From Crotalaria pallida (taxonomy: Eukaryota > Streptophyta > Magnoliopsida > Fabales > Fabaceae), in NCBI GenBank assembly GCA_037953625.1, contig CM075655.1, positions 78,209,501 to 78,273,500 on the forward strand: a DNA stretch of 64,000 nt, read 5' to 3'. Position numbers and translations under genes: made by a program. The notes under the pieces were generated by a model, which was not told where the DNA came from, did not search any database, and saw only the letters and a list, made by a program, of their open reading frames with translations. Shown here piece by piece: positions 10,363 to 20,907 of this stretch. How positions within the stretch are numbered: the first letter of the stretch is position 1; every line of letters begins with the position of its first letter.

Positions 10363-11429
10363 GAGTTTAGATAAGATTGCAAGACTAAGATTGTGTAACT
10401 ATTTGCCAAACATTAAACATGTCATGAACACTTGATGGAGAAGGATTTTATAATTTGCACTAGTACATAAACAATTTGGAGTCCTCTTCTACGTTAATCA
10501 CTAGAGATAAAAAGATGCCTAGTTCTAAGTTACTTAAAACCAACTCTCTAATGAGAGCAAGGGTCAATGGAGAAAAGAGAATATTTCAAGGACACTGCCC
10601 TTTTACCATTTCAAACCAAATCAGTAAATCATTAGTAGTTGAATTCTAAAATGCATTACATGGGAAAAAAAATTTCTACAAATTAATTACATATTTGTTA
10701 TTGTTGCATGGAAAAGAAATCGAATACATGAGTGGAAACTGGTTTGCATCTTTAAATACCATGAGAAAGGTCAAAGACTCTTTTATGCTATATCACCCTA
10801 AACATCCTCCAGCTATTCCTTCTGCTATTTAAAAAAACAATTAAACTAGATGCATTCACTGTCTAAGAAACATAAAATGTGTTCAAAACTTTCTCTATTC
10901 AGTAACTAGAAGGATTTGTACGAGAATAGAGCATAAGAATTAGAATTTCCATGGAAAAATACGAAAACTACGCAAGCAAGAAAGAAACCATACGAATACC
11001 TTCTAAAATGTGTGAATACTTATAAAAGGAAGGGATTGAAGGGAAGGAGGGGTTGGGTTTGTTTTGGAACGTCCAGATTCAGTGATGAAAAAGGAAGGAA
11101 GGTGAGTTTGCGATGAAAGCAGGAAAGAAGAGCAGAACAACGGCGAACAACGGCGACCTCTTCTCAGCCACGAGCCACGAGCCACGAGCGAACAGCTGGC
11201 GGCTGCGAGCAGATGGTGGAGGGTTAGGCGACGGCGGATGGTGTGAGAGAAAGAGGAGGGTTATGCGACGGAGGAGGTTTTATTTGGTTTATAGGTTTTG
11301 GCTTTTTGGCTGGAACTTCACTATGTATGCGCGCCTATTATCATATATTTTTTGGGGAAGGACTTATTAACTCGGGCAAAATGACCGAATTCGAAAGTTA
11401 ATTTTTTTTTAATTCAGCCTTAAAATATT
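10363..11429. other. CACTA internal region with GC-richer 5'-UTR-like block
   Basis: Mostly AT-rich. From about 11040 to 11260 the minus strand becomes CT-rich and GC-richer, and a 60-codon open frame (11003-11185) has no recognisable similarity. It could be a captured promoter or leader. Confidence 0.3.
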
Positions 11430-11965
11430 TAAAATCGGTCAACAGTGACCGAATTAGAAAGTATTAAAAATAAAAAAAATTAAATAAATAATAATGACTT
11501 TCTAACTCGGCTAAGGAAATGACCGAGTTAGAAAATACTTTTGAAATCGGTCAACAGTGACCGAGTTAGAAAGTATTAAAAATAAAAAAAATTAAATAAA
11601 TAATAATAACTTTCTAACTCGGCTGAGGAAATGACTGAGTTAGAAAACACTTTTGAAATCGGTCAACAGTGACCGAGTTAGAAAGTATTAAAAATAAAAA
11701 AAATTAAATAAATAATAATAGCTTTCTAACTCGGCTGAGGATATGACCGAGTTAGAAAATACTTTTGAAATCGGTCAATAGTGACCGAGTTAGAAAGTAT
11801 TAAAAATAAAAAAAAATAAATAAATAATAATGACTTTCTAACTCGGCTGTGGAAATGACCGAGTTAGAAAATACTTTTGAAATCAGTCAACAGTGACCGA
11901 TTTAGAAAGTATTAAAAATAAAAAATTAAATAAATAATAATGACTTTTGAAATCGGTCTTTAAAC
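11430..11965. repeat. 112-bp subterminal tandem array of the CACTA element
   Basis: GACCGA starts recur at 11447, 11559, 11671, 11783 and 11895, exactly 112 bases apart. Each unit contains CTAACTCGG and its inverse CCGAGTTAG, so every unit is itself an inverted repeat. In CACTA elements subterminal repeats are the binding sites of the TNPA-type protein. Confidence 0.9.
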
Positions 11966-12063
11966 GACCGATTTTAAAAATTAGAATTTATTTACAAAAT
12001 TGTCACCGCGTTTTTTTTTAAACCGGATTTCATACGACCGATTTTAAAACCCCGATTTCAAAA

Positions 12064-12081
12064 CCCTTTTTTCTAGTAGTG
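12064..12081 (-). repeat. CACTA terminal inverted repeat
   Basis: The minus strand reads CACTACTAGAAAAAAGGG, the standard CACTA terminus. The next three bases (ACT, 12082-12084) would be the target duplication, but the partner end is missing. Confidence 0.85.
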
Positions 12082-12437
12082 ACTAAATCACCTAACTACC
12101 ACGATGTCTTAGGAAAGCTTCTCTCTCACCTGAGGTCCAGCTGTTGAACGTGGGCTCTCCTCGGAACCTTGTGCTGCCATCTGCCCCGACCTCTTTTCTA
12201 TATCATTCCTCATATTAAATAAAACATCTCACGTTATTAACTCATTTGAGAAAAATCTTTTCTTAGATTAATACTTGTCTTTTGTTAGAAAACTTTGAAA
12301 ATATATCTATTCTTGATCCAGCTTTTTTCTTAAATCAATTTCCACTTAAAACTTCGCTCTAAATCTTATGAAAACATTTTTAAACATGAAAAGTACGTCC
12401 AAGTAATTGTGGACAGCAAACATAGTTTTATGAAATC
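12082..12437. other. Unclassified sequence between CACTA end and LTR
   Basis: Non-coding, with a GC-richer block near 12130-12200. It may be the continuation of the LTR begun at 6031 on the far side of the CACTA element, but I could not align the two. Confidence 0.3.
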
Positions 12438-12685
12438 TGTAACATCCCGAATTTTAATTCTAATAATAATTAGAATAACAATAATATTTGGAAATAAGGA
12501 TTATCCTAAAATGGATTTAAAATGATGAATTAGGAATTCTTCGAGTGCCATGAAGGAGTTAAGGAACATTGGCATCGAAAAGCAAATTTAGAGAAGACCA
12601 AACGAGTGTTAAAAATTGATTTTTCGGTGTTATAAACACCCGACATTAGGAAATTCAAAATAAAAGATTTAAGACTCAAAACACA

Positions 12686-12776
12686 ATTCCAACCGTTGGA
12701 TATGAAGGTATGATTTTTAGGAAGTTGCTCGTCAAATTTGAGCAAGATCCGACGGTGAACGAAGAAGTTATGGCTA
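12686..12776 (+). repeat. Conserved LTR module (AACCGTTGGAT ... AAATTTGAGCAAGATCCGACGGT)
   Basis: A roughly 90-base block with near-inverted ends (CCGTTGGAT and ATCCGACGG). It is recognisable also at 58990-59092, 56645-56740 (reverse), 37130-37220 (reverse) and inside the MITE-like insertion at about 33175-33265. Confidence 0.65.
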
Positions 12777-13796
12777 TTTGAAGTTAGGGAGAAAATAGAA
12801 GAAAAATAGAAAAGCAAACTAGCAGTATCTGATCATTTTACTCGATTATTTTGTGAAATACTCGAGTATTTTGGGTGAAAATACTCGAGTATTGATAGAA
12901 ACACTCGAGTATTGACAGAAACACTCGAGTGTTTGCAGAAACACTCGAGTATTTTGCGGTCTGCAACTTTAAAAACGCGTTTTGGGGGTTGAAACCCCCA
13001 TTCCAACCCCACTTTCTCTCTTCATTCGACCTCCCTCCCTCCTCCGACTCCGACGGCCACCATCACCGCCGCCTAGAGCCACCACCACCACCATAGCCTT
13101 CTCTTCCTCTCTCTTTCCCTCTCCTCCACTCCATAGATCTCTCTTTTTCTATCACTTGGCTCTCTCTCCTCCCCTCTCACCCTCCACCAACCGGCCGCCG
13201 CCATCTCCGGCCGCCACCGCCACTCCACCACGAGCCACCATCACTATCCCCCACCACCACCATCAAGACCTCTCCCTCTCTCCTTTGTTTCTCTTCCCTT
13301 GACTTCGATCCCTCTCTCTCTCCTCCCGGTGTCGAAGAGCAACACCGTCACCGGGATCGAGATCGATTGTCCCCACCGTGCTTGGAATCAAGGATTGGGG
13401 AAGCTTAGGATCCAGTTGGAGCCGAGCTAAAGCGTGAGTCGGGGAGTAAAGCTCCAGCTTAAGGTTACCCCTCACTATCACCGATTGAGGTAAGGGGTTT
13501 CATTACCAGTACTTAAGGGGTGTATTTCTGGGTAGTTATATCTATCGCTAGGACCGGGGAAAATGTTAATTGCTAACGAACCTTAGGGTAACCCGCTAAT
13601 AATGAGGAAAGATAGATGGAGTAAATAGGGGAAACGAATAGTGATGAATAAAAAGGTAAGTAACAGAATAACTAATTAATTAGATTGGTAGGGTGTGGCA
13701 AAAGAATAGAAATGGTGAATAGGGAAACAAATTAGAAATGAACAAATGAGAGTAAAGAGAATTAAAGTATAATTGGCCTGATAAATGGTAAATGTC

Positions 13797-13935
13797 ACAG
13801 GTGGTTGTATTGACCCTGTGGCGCGGCGCAGGTGGTTGTATTGACCCTGTGGCCTAAATAAAATGGTATATGTTACAGGTGGTTGTATTGACCCTGTGGC
13901 ACGACGTAGGTGGTTGTATTGACCCTGTGGCCAAA
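13797..13935. repeat. CACAGG...CCTGTG hairpin repeats
   Basis: Four copies of AGGTGGTTGTATTGACCCTG. The full copies have arms CACAGG and CCTGTG around the loop TGGTTGTATTGAC. Confidence 0.85.
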
Positions 13936-13960
13936 TAATAAAGAGGTAAAACGGTAATGG

Positions 13961-14369
13961 AAAAGCGATGTATGTAGGCCTTCGATTTGGTGGAGACATA
14001 CATCGTGATTGGTGTATGTATGTAGGCCTTCGATTTGGTGGAGACATACATACACCCTAAATAAAGAGGAAAAAAGGAAAGGATAATGGATAAAATAAGG
14101 TAAACGGTAAAGGAAAAGCGATGTATGTAGGCCTTCGATTTGGTGGAGACATACATCGTGATTGGTGTATGTATGTAGGCCTTCGATTTGGTGGAGACAT
14201 ACATACACCGTAAATAAAAGGAAATGAATAAGGGAAACAGGGAATAAAATTGGATAAGATAATGGTAATGGAAAAGCGATGTATGTAGGCCTTCGATTTG
14301 GTGGAGACATACATCGTGATTGGTGTATGTATGTAGACCTTCGATTTGGTGGAGACATACATACACCGT
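13961..14369. repeat. Array of six long hairpins with a shared loop
   Basis: Three copies of a 153-158-bp unit, each with two hairpins sharing the loop AGGCCTTCGATTTGGTGGAG. The first hairpin of each pair has 10-bp arms (CGATGTATGT / ACATACATCG). The second has 13-bp arms (GGTGTATGTATGT / ACATACATACACC; some copies vary at the outer pair). Open frames reading through the array are repeat artefacts. Confidence 0.9.
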
Positions 14370-15333
14370 AAATAAAAGGGAAAATAATAAGGAAAAAGGT
14401 AAGGGGATATAACGGGATTTATTTGGAAACGGGGAAAATAATTAAAAATGAAAAAAATGGAAAAGGAAATGGACAATGTAATGAAAAGGAAAAATGGATA
14501 ATATAGTGGACATTGAGAAATGAAATAAGAAGGTAAACAATGGAATTGATATAGGAATTAGAGGAAATAAATAAGGAGAATAATTATGGAAATGCTAAAC
14601 ATAAACGAATAATGGGAAACGGATAAAGGATGAAAATAAGAGGATGGGAAAGGAAGAAAAAGTAATAGGTTAGTTGGAAAGAGAGTGAATAGAGAAACTA
14701 GGGTGATTAGGAAAAAGGGGTAAAAAGGATAGAGCGAAAGTAATGAGGAACAAGAATAATTAGAGGTTAGGAATTATTTAAAAGGAAACAATTAAAAAGA
14801 AAAAGAATTGGAAAACAGTTAGGAAGTAAAAAGGGAAAAGAAGAGCATGAATTAAGTAGTATAGCATAGGCTTGAATGGTCTTGGTGTGTCGTATATATC
14901 TGCTTAGAAATCTCTCTTTTAAGTTCTGTGTGATGCTTCCCCTGTGTGGTTAATATTTTTCAGGTACACAAGTGGAGCATACACTAGTGCTGGCCGAGCA
15001 GGATTTTAAGTTCCACTACGTGGAATGTATTTTACATATTTTGAGTGGATAATTACTTTTTGTAAATTATATATGAATTAGTAGTTTGCCCTGAAATTGC
15101 ATATAATCGGGCGTTAGGATCTGTTACGACTTTTAAACTGTTGTGGTTTACGTTTTTAAACAATTCTGGACTGACACGTTTTTAGAAGAAAATTTTTGGG
15201 AAGTCCGGAAAACAGAGGAAACTCTGCCGGATTTTCGTAACACCTTTTAAAGAAATTTAAGTGTTAAAATGAAATTTTCAAACTCCGATTTTAATAAAAC
15301 CTAAAATTATCTAATAAATGTGAGAGTGTTACA

Positions 15334-17697
15334 AAAAACGTCACCACATCTGATGAACGTCACGTCGCCTAAGGACGTAAACCTTATCACTTGTGATACA
15401 CAACAGAGGTGATAAACAACGGCACCATGTCTGATGAACGTCACGTCGCCAAAACGTAAACCTTACCACTTGTGTGCAACACACCGTTGAACCATCAAAC
15501 CAACAGTATACCACATACTGCCCACATTGTCCACCTCAATGTGTCATCGAGCAAGCAGTAACATTTGGCACTCCCAGAGGCCCTCCTCATGTTCCAAGAA
15601 CATGACACAACGATAACTCATCACCGCTCACTTTGCATGAATGCATGCAAGTATTCCCTTAAGATTATTCATTAATCTCATTATATACAATATGTAATGA
15701 ATTTATCAATGAGATATATCAATTTTCATGCTTAGAATGATGAGATTTATTTAAGGAAGTATCACATTATTCCCTTTAAGTGTCATTAGGTTTAAGTGGA
15801 AGTGGTTAGATTAAAAAATGGTGTTTTCTCAACATTTTAGTAAAAAGACTCGAGTAGTAGCTTCAATACTCGAGTAGTTCTTCGATCTCCTGAAACTGTG
15901 TATCAGACTGCCCAGAGTACTCGAGTATTTCACAAAATACTCGAGTAGTTTACAGATCAGAATACTTGAGTATTTCACAAAATACTAGAGTATTTTTCCG
16001 CCCAGAATACTCGAGTATTTCACAAAATACTAGAGTATTTTGCATCCCAGAATACTAGAGTATTTTACAAAATACTAGAGTATTTCGTAGGGAAACTTGT
16101 ATCAGAAAATACTCGAGTGTTTTACCAAATACTCGAGTATTTTTGACAGCAGATGCACAACAACTTGATTTTAACATACCATTTTCAATTCTAACCAATT
16201 TTAACTTAAACCAATGATCAACAGAACTTTGTTTACACATTTAAAACTTGTCTCAACACAGAGATCGCATCAATTCACAGAAGATCATAATCATTCATCA
16301 ATTAGGCATGAAAATCACATATTATGCAACTTAAAGTACCAATTTCAATTCTACTCATTTTTGGCATAATTTCAGCATTGATTAAGCTCACATGCAACCA
16401 AATAAACTTGCCTTAGCCTGTAGCATGCCTCAGATTGGCCTCCAAGCCATATTCCTATTTGAATCTATGCCCTTAGAGTCTCATGGTGACTCCTCCTACT
16501 TTCTAATGAAATTTACTCTTATTCTAGAAAATAGTAAGCTTCCCCCATACCTTAGGGTCGTTCTTGAACAAAAACTCTACAGAGAACAGCAACCAATTGC
16601 TCTAACCACTTCCCACCTGAGCTTGCATTACAGCTTCAGCAGGGGTTCAAAACCACATCAATCGACATTCGAATCAAGCATAAAAATTGGGGAAATTGGT
16701 TAGACTATGTTCTCTATAACATGAGCTTTGAAAACCAATAAGTTTCAGACCAAGAGAAGGCTTGAGCTTACCACAATCGAAGCTCAAAGTCGGCTCTCTG
16801 AATCTGAAAATCTAGTTTGACAGATTTCAGCACCTAACTTCGCAGGCCCATAACTTTTCATCCAGGAACTCAAATCTAACAAACTTGGTATCAAATCGAA
16901 GCTCGTTGAAAGAGCTTTCCAATGGTATCTCACTCACGATCTAACTCTCAAGCACGAAAGAGAATCGAGGACAAGAAGGTGACGGGTCTGAACAACATTC
17001 TAGTTCTTGGCAGATTTGAAGCTCCAACTTGCAGAGCTCATTACTCCTCACACACTCAACCTTAGCTCACGATTTTTGGTGCTTTTCAAAGCTCTGGATG
17101 TGATCTTCGAAACGGTGTATGATTTATGTGTTAAGACTCAGAGACGAAAACGAATTGAGAGAGGAAACTCAAGAACCCTAAAAACTCGATTTTGAGCTTG
17201 AGAGCTCAAATAATGGTTAATAAATCAATTCACCACCCTTAAGGAAGAAGATTGGAGTTTCATACAAGGAGGACACGCATCCATGGACGTGGCTGGAGGT
17301 TGTTTGCGTGTCAACACCATAGTTTCAGGCTGATTTCGTGGCAAATTCCGGGCTCTTCCATGGCTGGACAGTTGTCGCGCACTGTCTTAAGCTATCAGAC
17401 CCAGAATACTCGAGTATTCAGCCAAATACTCGAGTATTTTGGCCAGTTTTCACTAAAAACTTTGTTTAATTAATTTTAACTCAAAAAGACATTCCATTAT
17501 TGTTTTTAGGTCCTTCCCAAGGACTTAATCGAAAAATTTAATATTTTATGTAAAAACCTCATCAATTAAAATATTTTCACATAATATCTATAGATATTCA
17601 TACAATGCAAACCAAAAATCAAACATGGAATTATTAAATATTTATAAAACCATTATACTAACATATTTATTCGGAAGACGAAATTAGGGGTGTTACA
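15334..17697 (-). repeat. Long LTR, minus sense, truncated at its 3' end
   Basis: The right end GGGGTGTTACA is the sense 5' terminus (TGTAACACCCC on the minus strand). Internal blocks match 3248-6030 and 49107-52471, including CTCGAG palindromes at 15840-16145 and 17400-17440 and the 16440-16500 block. The left third is missing: the sequence starts inside the LTR at 15334, directly after another LTR. No target duplication is visible at 17697. Confidence 0.6.
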
Positions 17698-18112
17698 AAT
17701 TCCAGAAATTTTTTTTCAAGTTTTAGCAGCACGAATTTCAAACAGCCATAACTTTTGATCCGTAACTCGGAACTGGACGAATTTTATATCAAATCGAAGA
17801 GAAAAATCCAAATAAGCTAGTGCAATTGTCAAATCAAAATCTCGATAATGGGAAGGCCCCCAAAATTCGGTTGTTTACTATTTCTTTTTTATTTTACAAG
17901 TTTATTTTTCTTGTTTTTTTGTTCGTAACTTATTTGTTTGACGTGGTTCCCTTTTGAATTTTGTCCTCAAACTTTCTGTGATTGGTTTTCATGATTTTAG
18001 GGTGCTGAAAAAATAAATAAAAAAATTTTAAAAAATAAAAAAATTTTGTTGCCTATTTTGGTCATGCATATCTGTTACAGTTTGCTATTCTTGATGGTGT
18101 TCTATTTAGTGC
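17698..18112 (+). other. 5' leader of element A
   Basis: AT-rich, non-coding sequence directly upstream of the gag start. No PBS is visible, so the first part of the leader was lost together with the 5' LTR. Confidence 0.5.
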
Positions 18113-18498
18113 ATGACTAGGGGCAATCCAAGTTATTTGCATCCCTGCAACCCTGAAATTGATAGGACTTATCACAGATTAGTTAGACAAAATAGGAACC
18201 AGTCCATAGGTAGTGAGTCTGTTGAGTCTTTACATAGCGAGTCTGCTTCTTTTTCTTCTATTCCTATAAATTCTGATTCTTATTCTGTTTATTCTGAAAA
18301 TATGGCTCAACCTCCACCACGTGAGAGGACATTGAGGGAGCTGGATGCACCTGATTTCACTATTGAAGATTTGTGCATCCAGTATCCCGATGACCCGTAT
18401 GAGCTTAAGTTTGGACTAATTCATTTGTTGCCCAAGTTTAATGGTCTTGCAGGTGAGGATCCTCATAAACATCTCAAGAAGTTCCACAATGTGTGTGA
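18113..18498 (+). pseudogene. Element A gag, N-terminal part
   Basis: The ATG at 18113 opens a frame of about 129 gag codons (MTRGNPSYLHP...), with Ser-rich and RERTLRELDAPDF blocks and then LLPKFNGLAGEDPHKHLKKF, the start of the retrotransposon gag domain. The frame is interrupted after HNVC by chromovirus B. The reading resumes on the other side at 27305 with ATMKPHDVQEDHV, giving a continuous gag domain if B is removed. Gag forms the particle shell in related elements. Confidence 0.85.
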
Positions 18499-20871
18499 TG
18501 TAACACCCTAAATAATAATTACCCTTAAACCCGAAAATTAGGATTTAAAAATTTCTTTTAAAACGAATATGATAATTGCCAAAGTAATTTTTCCTTTCAT
18601 TAATACAAAAACATCAGAGTTATAAAGCAAAAGACTTAATACATCAACAAGTAAAAAGTGAAGCAACATAGTTACACCGAGATCAATATCCAAAATGCAA
18701 AATACAGTGTTTTAGCTCGGCCAACTGGCCGAGGCCCATCTAGACTATCCGACTCTAATGACTTACTCTCCCTGTGAGGGAGAGTGAACCTGCTCGGCCG
18801 GGGACTGCGTCTGCTCGGGCTCAGTACCTGAAAAATGGTAAGGAGGTGAGCATTACACAGAACTTAAATAAGCAGTTTCTAATATGACATACCGAACTAC
18901 CAAGCCAAACACAAGTAGTCAATTAGCACATAAATTACAAGTAATCAAACCATATATCACATGCATATATCATCATTCAGCTCGGTTCACATCATACAAT
19001 CTCATTTAGCTCGGCTCACATCATTACCCAGTTTATCCATTGCCTATTAGTTATACCTCAACACAACCTACTAATTCCCCTTATACCCTTTTCTTAATTC
19101 CTACACTCAGCTTCTCGGCCACTATTCTCTTACCTCGGTAAACCATCTCTATCTCGGATTCATTACTCATTATTCCACTTTTACATAGCTTTTAATCTTT
19201 TACTCTTCTCGGATGCATACACCCAGTGCATGTCTTACACCATTTAAGGTCGGATATCGGAGTGTCCATAACTGCGAGTACCTAGTACCCGTCTTACAGC
19301 TGCACATACCCAGTATGCGTCTGACGCGATCAATGCACGCACCTAGTACGCGTCTTCTATGACCAGGAGCACTACCGCCGATCATTCTATGGAGTAAGGA
19401 GTGTCCATAACTGCGAGCACCCAGTACCCGTCTTACAGCGGCGCATCTCGGCGTCTTACGCGATCAATGCACGCACCCAGTACGCGTCTGCTATGACCCG
19501 ATCACACAACCATTTCTATTTAATTCCTCTTAGTCCTTTTTAACCATCTTTTTTTTAGCTCGGCCTCTCACGGCTCACCCCTTTAACCATTCCCCTTTTT
19601 CCATTAACCTTTCTCATTATCGGACTTATTACTCTATCTCTCCTTCTTTCCATATTTACCATTTTCTCATACTCACTCTCAACCTCTCTTAGCTCCGCCA
19701 CAGACATAAACAATGAATATTAATGCTCATAAACACTTATACCACAACAGCAATATGAATAAAGCATTTAACCAGTCCATCATGTAAATATAAGCATATA
19801 ACCGAAAAATAATGTTCCCTCTTCACCTAAAATTCATGTTTCTAGTTCATTCATTGGTTCCCATTACCCTTTTTACCTTTTCTCTCTAATATTATCCTAT
19901 GTCTATTCCCTAATCTAACACCCACTCTTAGTACCCGTTATGAACACCCTAGAAACCCAAACTCAAGTAGAGGTAACACTCACTCCTTACCTCAAACCAT
20001 GAGAGATAAGAGTTGAGAGTTTGAGAATGGCTTTCCTTGATGCTTGACCTTGTGAGCTTCACACCCTTGAATTCTTTCCTCTTTGCTGCCGCCACCACAC
20101 CACTAGGGAAGCATCCGAAATGGGAAGAAGAAGGGAAGGAAGGAGAGTCTCCAACCGGTAAAACGTGGTGGAGGAGAAGAAGAGGTGTGTGAGAAGAGAG
20201 GATTTATGTTGGGTTTGTTGTTGCTGGAACTTCAAAGAAGAAAAGAGTATGGGAGTTGTGTGTGTTGGAGCATGAGAGAGAAAATGAGAGAGAGAGAGAC
20301 GAAGGAGAAAGAGAGTGAGAAATGTTATGTGTTGTGTATTTGGATTTTCTTTTATTCATTTAAGGGAAACATTTGTGTGGCTCTCATTGGAGGCTTCTTT
20401 GAGAAGTCATAACATGTGGATAGGATTCATTGGCTTCTAAAGGAAGCCATGAATAGTGACTTGAAAAGGACATAAAGCAATGATAGTGACATAAAGTGAA
20501 TGGTAGTACATAGTACGGACGGTGCGAAACCCAATTGGCCAACAGCTCAACATGAGCTGTCACGGAGGAGCTAGGATACGTCGGCTCGGTATATAGGAAC
20601 AGCAGTAGTCCGAGCTTCCTTCTCGGATAATAATGTGAGGTATGCTGAGGTCGGCTAATCCGAGCTTGACAACAGGTTCCGGGTTTGACCCCATTTAGCT
20701 CGGCCGGGATCGGTCCGAGGTCCTACATCTACATGCTAGGTCGGCCTATGCTTCTTACTACCCCACTACCCTTATACAACTTCTACGGCTTAATCCTACC
20801 CTTAAATAAATATTTATATACTATATATATGTAAAGTTATTATATTTAATATTAATTTTCAGGATGTTACA
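18499..20871 (-). repeat. Element B 3' LTR
   Basis: 2373 bp, from TGTAACACCCTAAATAATAA to GGATGTTACA on the plus strand. It is shorter than its partner by about 139 bp, the difference lying in the repeat array at 19215-19500. Confidence 0.92.
19215..19500. repeat. ACCCAGT hairpin-repeat array in the 3' LTR of B
   Basis: Units share a core ACC(C/T)AGT and a following GTCTT or GTCTG, while the bases around the core vary. Many remain inverted repeats, for example CATAC-CCA-GTATG, GTAC-CTA-GTAC and ATGCA-N9-TGCAT. Confidence 0.8.
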
Positions 20872-20883
20872 TTCCTCTCCCAC
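20872..20883 (-). other. Element B polypurine tract
   Basis: GTGGGAGAGGAA on the minus strand, directly before the 3' LTR. It primes plus-strand DNA synthesis in LTR elements. Confidence 0.85.
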
Positions 20884-20907
20884 TTACAAGAATTTCGTCC
20901 TCGAAAT

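Larger units (their letters stand above)
6401..12081 (-). mobile_element. CACTA (EnSpm/CMC) transposon, left end lost, with captured host sequence
   Basis: The right end is a canonical CACTA terminal repeat (CACTACTAGAAAAAAGGG on the minus strand, 12064-12081). Inside it lie a 112-bp subterminal tandem array and a minus-strand TNP2-type transposase. No matching left terminus was found before 6401, so the element is truncated there and cannot move on its own. It also carries an exon-sized piece of a plasma-membrane H+-ATPase gene (10224-10362), and possibly other gene pieces. CACTA elements are known to pick up host fragments. The boundary near 6401 is approximate. Confidence 0.75.
12438..15333 (+). 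mobile_element. Solo-type chromovirus LTR (2.9 kb)
   Basis: It starts TGTAACATCCCGAATTTT and ends GAGAGTGTTACA, with neither a PBS after it nor a PPT before it, so it is a lone LTR. Its layout matches the LTR at 58750-61967: an early block ending in AGATCCGACGGT, a pyrimidine-rich stretch, a hairpin repeat array, then TTTTTCAGGTAC followed by GGCCGAGCAGG. Flanks AAATC and AAAAA do not match, and the surrounding sequences do not join sensibly, so this junction has been rearranged. Confidence 0.75.

Noticed and set aside
12982..13302. Pro/Ser/Thr-rich 106-codon frame on the plus strand
   Set aside because: It lies in the CT-rich stretch of a solo LTR; low complexity and no homologue recognised.
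13797..14369. CRISPR-like regular repeats
   Set aside because: Plant LTR with no unique spacers and no cas genes; units are tandem hairpins with near-constant inner sequence.
13676..14476. Several overlapping minus-strand open frames of 120-170 codons with repeated PPNRRPTYIHQ-type segments
   Set aside because: They are translations of the tandem hairpin array in three frames; the repeat unit lacks stops, so the frames are artefacts.
12438..15333. Clean solo-LTR insertion with target duplication
   Set aside because: Flanks AAATC and AAAAA do not match, and the left and right flanks do not form one known element, so it is reported as solo-type without a duplication.
19200..19385. Arg/Cys-rich frame in the LTR of element B
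   Set aside because: Translation of the ACCCAGT repeat array; the same applies to 25704-25944.
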